Shown here: positions 62,324-64,000 of the stretch, in pieces
Layout: the number at the start of each line of letters is the position of its first letter
How positions within the stretch are numbered: the first letter of the stretch is position 1
NCBI GenBank assembly: GCA_964580455.1
Contig: CAZOKO010000001.1
Span: 41,981 to 105,980 of the forward strand
DNA length: 64,000 nt
Direction of reading: 5' to 3'
Source of the DNA: CAZOKO01 sp964580455
GTDB taxonomy: Bacteria > Desulfobacterota > WTBG01
Made by a program: the position numbers and the translations under genes
The notes under the pieces: model-generated
What the model was told of the DNA's origin: nothing
Database searches by the model: none
The model's input: the letters and a program-made list of their open reading frames with translations, nothing else

Positions 62324-62480
62324 TCTTAAAACAGTTACTTAAAACGCCTGTCTCCTAAAAAAGGTCTTATTTTCACTATTTATAAACTCTCTTTGCATGA
62401 AAACATAATATAAAATTGAGGAAAGTAAGAATTCAGGAATTGCGAACTGAGATAATCCCTGAATCTCTACGTACAGGATT

Positions 62481-63947
62481 ATGAGAGAGAGAAGAGTTCT
62501 GGTTATAGGTCTTGACTGTCTTACACCCCAACTTGTATTTGACCGCTTTCTAGATCAACTGCCTGCTATAAAAAAACTGGTAGGCAACAGCATCTATGGT
62601 CCCCTAAAAAGTTGTATCCCACCCATTACTGTTCCAGCCTGGGCATGTATGACTACCGGGAAAAATCCCGGCCGCCTTGGCATCTATGGCTTCCGCAACA
62701 GGTTTGATCGCTCCTACGATGGTCTCACTATTGCTACCAGTGGAGAGGTAAAAGAGGATCGGATATGGGATATCCTTTCACAGGCCGGTAAAAAGGTCAT
62801 CATGGTTGGCGTTCCCCAGACCTACCCCCCCAAACCTGTCAATGGATACATGATTACTTCCTTTTTAACACCTGATACCAGCTGCCAGTATACCTATCCT
62901 GCAGAGCTAAAGGAAGAGGTAGAAGGGCTGGTTGGTGAATATATCCTTGATGTAGACAATTTCAGAACTGATAACAAAGAACACCTGTTAAAACAAATCT
63001 ATCAAATGACCCAGAAGAGATTCACAGTAGTAAAACACCTTTTAAAAAACAAACCCTGGGATTTTTTTATGATGGTAGAAATGGGACCCGATAGAATACA
63101 TCACGCATTCTGGAAACATTCAGACCCAAATCACAGAAAGCATGAACCCGGCTCACTTTACAAGAATGCCATCCTTGATTACTATAAATATCTCGATCAG
63201 GAACTAGGAGAAGTCCTCTCTCTCTCAGATGATAATACCATCACAATCATTGTATCAGACCATGGGGCACAGGCAATGGAAGGGGGCGTATGCATCAATG
63301 AATGGTTAATCCAGGAGGGCTATCTTACACTGCTTGAGAAACCACCAGGAATCGTCTCTCTGGCAAAGGCAAAGATTGATTGGTCCAACACAGTCTGCTG
63401 GGGAGAGGGAGGATACTATTCCCGTATCTTCTTTAACGTTAAAGGACGTGAGCCTCAAGGGGTTATCTCACCACACAACTACGAAGAAATAAGAACCGAA
63501 ATCGCACAAAAGCTGGAAGCCATGTGTGATGAAAAGGGAAATCCACTGGGAACCAGAGTCTTTAAACCAGAAGATGTCTATCCGGTAACAAACGGCATTC
63601 CTCCAGAACTGATAGTCTATTTTGGCAACCTCAAGTGGAGATCCGTGGGAAGCATAGGATATGGTAGCACTTTGACCTTTGAAAACGACATAGGACCTGA
63701 TGATGCCAATCATGCTGAGTATGGGGTATGTATTATACATGATCCTCTTGCTCCAGTCCCATCTTCACAAGCCCCCGCAAAAGACCTGGAGATTTTTGAC
63801 ATCAGCCCCACCATCCTCAATCTAATGGGAATAAAGGTTCCGGAGAATATGGAGGGGAAAGCAATAACAAGGGAAGAAAGCCCCTTTTCTCAAGAAGAGG
63901 AAGAAAAGATTAAGAAGAGACTTAAAGATCTGGGCTATATAGAGTAA
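62481..63947 (+). CDS. Type I phosphodiesterase/nucleotide pyrophosphatase (alkaline phosphatase superfamily)
   Basis: 488 residues. Metal-binding GLDCLTPQLVF at residues 6-16, the nucleophile region PPITVPAWACMTTGKNPG near 46-63, EMGPDRIHHAFW near 198-209, and VSDHGAQAMEGG near 257-268, all matching the superfamily. No signal peptide, so cytoplasmic. Related proteins hydrolyse phosphodiesters of nucleotides or lipids; substrate unknown. The upstream gap has GAATTCAGGAATTGCG repeat words. The next gene starts directly after the stop. Confidence 0.88.
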   Translation: MRERRVLVIGLDCLTPQLVFDRFLDQLPAIKKLVGNSIYGPLKSCIPPITVPAWACMTTGKNPGRLGIYGFRNRFDRSYDGLTIATSGEVKEDRIWDILSQAGKKVIMVGVPQTYPPKPVNGYMITSFLTPDTSCQYTYPAELKEEVEGLVGEYILDVDNFRTDNKEHLLKQIYQMTQKRFTVVKHLLKNKPWDFFMMVEMGPDRIHHAFWKHSDPNHRKHEPGSLYKNAILDYYKYLDQELGEVLSLSDDNTITIIVSDHGAQAMEGGVCINEWLIQEGYLTLLEKPPGIVSLAKAKIDWSNTVCWGEGGYYSRIFFNVKGREPQGVISPHNYEEIRTEIAQKLEAMCDEKGNPLGTRVFKPEDVYPVTNGIPPELIVYFGNLKWRSVGSIGYGSTLTFENDIGPDDANHAEYGVCIIHDPLAPVPSSQAPAKDLEIFDISPTILNLMGIKVPENMEGKAITREESPFSQEEEEKIKKRLKDLGYIE

Positions 63948-64000
63948 ATGTATATCGACCTCCACATTCATACCACTGCATCAGACGGTTCCTTAACACC
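63948..64000 (+). CDS. PHP-domain metal-dependent phosphoesterase, N-terminal fragment
   Basis: Begins ATG immediately after the TAA of the previous gene and runs off the window. The first residues, MYIDLHIHTTASDGSLTP, carry the HxH metal-binding motif and SDGS of the PHP family (YciV/TrpH-like). The rest is outside the window. Confidence 0.85.
   Translation, partial: MYIDLHIHTTASDGSLT

Overview
The window looks like a chromosome segment of an uncultured diderm bacterium of a candidate-phylum type (Omnitrophota or Desantisbacteria-like; this placement is inference, there is no rRNA here). The grounds are a near-complete type II secretion operon (outer membrane, hence diderm), many TMTC-like and TPR glycosyltransferase-type proteins, AT-rich DNA, and intergenic DNA packed with short dispersed repeats. 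No rRNA, tRNA, CRISPR array, transposase or phage gene was seen.

Layout. (1) 39-21304, minus strand: a surface-polysaccharide region. It holds gmd, a block of three tandem MNT-HEPN (type VII toxin-antitoxin-like) pairs, membrane and soluble glycosyltransferases, two B12-binding radical SAM enzymes, a SPASM-type radical SAM enzyme, three nucleotide-sugar SDR enzymes with a cupin, a winged-helix EPS-type regulator with a Rossmann C-terminal domain, and one broken GT-C/TPR gene. (2) 21589-33473, plus strand: a GT2/DUF2304 pair, then a run of TMTC-like genes in which a membrane-domain-only ORF is followed by five ORFs that each begin with the last TMTC transmembrane helix and continue as TPRs, then a full-length (frameshifted) TMTC. 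(3) 33493-38315, minus: NUDIX hydrolase, purQ, a truncated four-helix-bundle protein and a PurS-PurL fusion. (4) 38859-43905, plus: secreted subtilase, full-length TMTC protein, GspC-like protein. (5) 44175-61898, minus: a 1258-residue Ig-like surface protein and the type II secretion genes gspE-F-G-H-I-J-K-L-M-D, headed by another short TM-TPR protein. (6) 62141-end, plus: ribbon-helix-helix protein, type I phosphodiesterase, and the start of a PHP-domain protein.

How it fits together. The polysaccharide genes make and modify nucleotide sugars (GDP-4-keto-6-deoxymannose and others) and transfer them. Four promoters share one architecture on the minus strand: TTGACA, a 16-bp spacer, a -10 box, and a 17-bp palindrome TGTTCA-N5-TGAACA overlapping the -10. 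They lie before gmd, before the regulator gene itself, and in two copies of a ~300-bp repeat that bracket the MNT-HEPN block. This suggests an autoregulated EPS regulon that has captured a toxin-antitoxin cluster. The type II system probably exports the subtilase and the Ig-like protein, which share an otherwise unrecognised C-terminal module of about 90 residues. The TMTC-like proteins probably glycosylate exported proteins.

The intergenic DNA carries at least six families of dispersed repeats. Some run into coding sequence (N-termini of GspK and GspH), truncate a gene (the four-helix-bundle ORF), or sit exactly between the two halves of a split TMTC gene.
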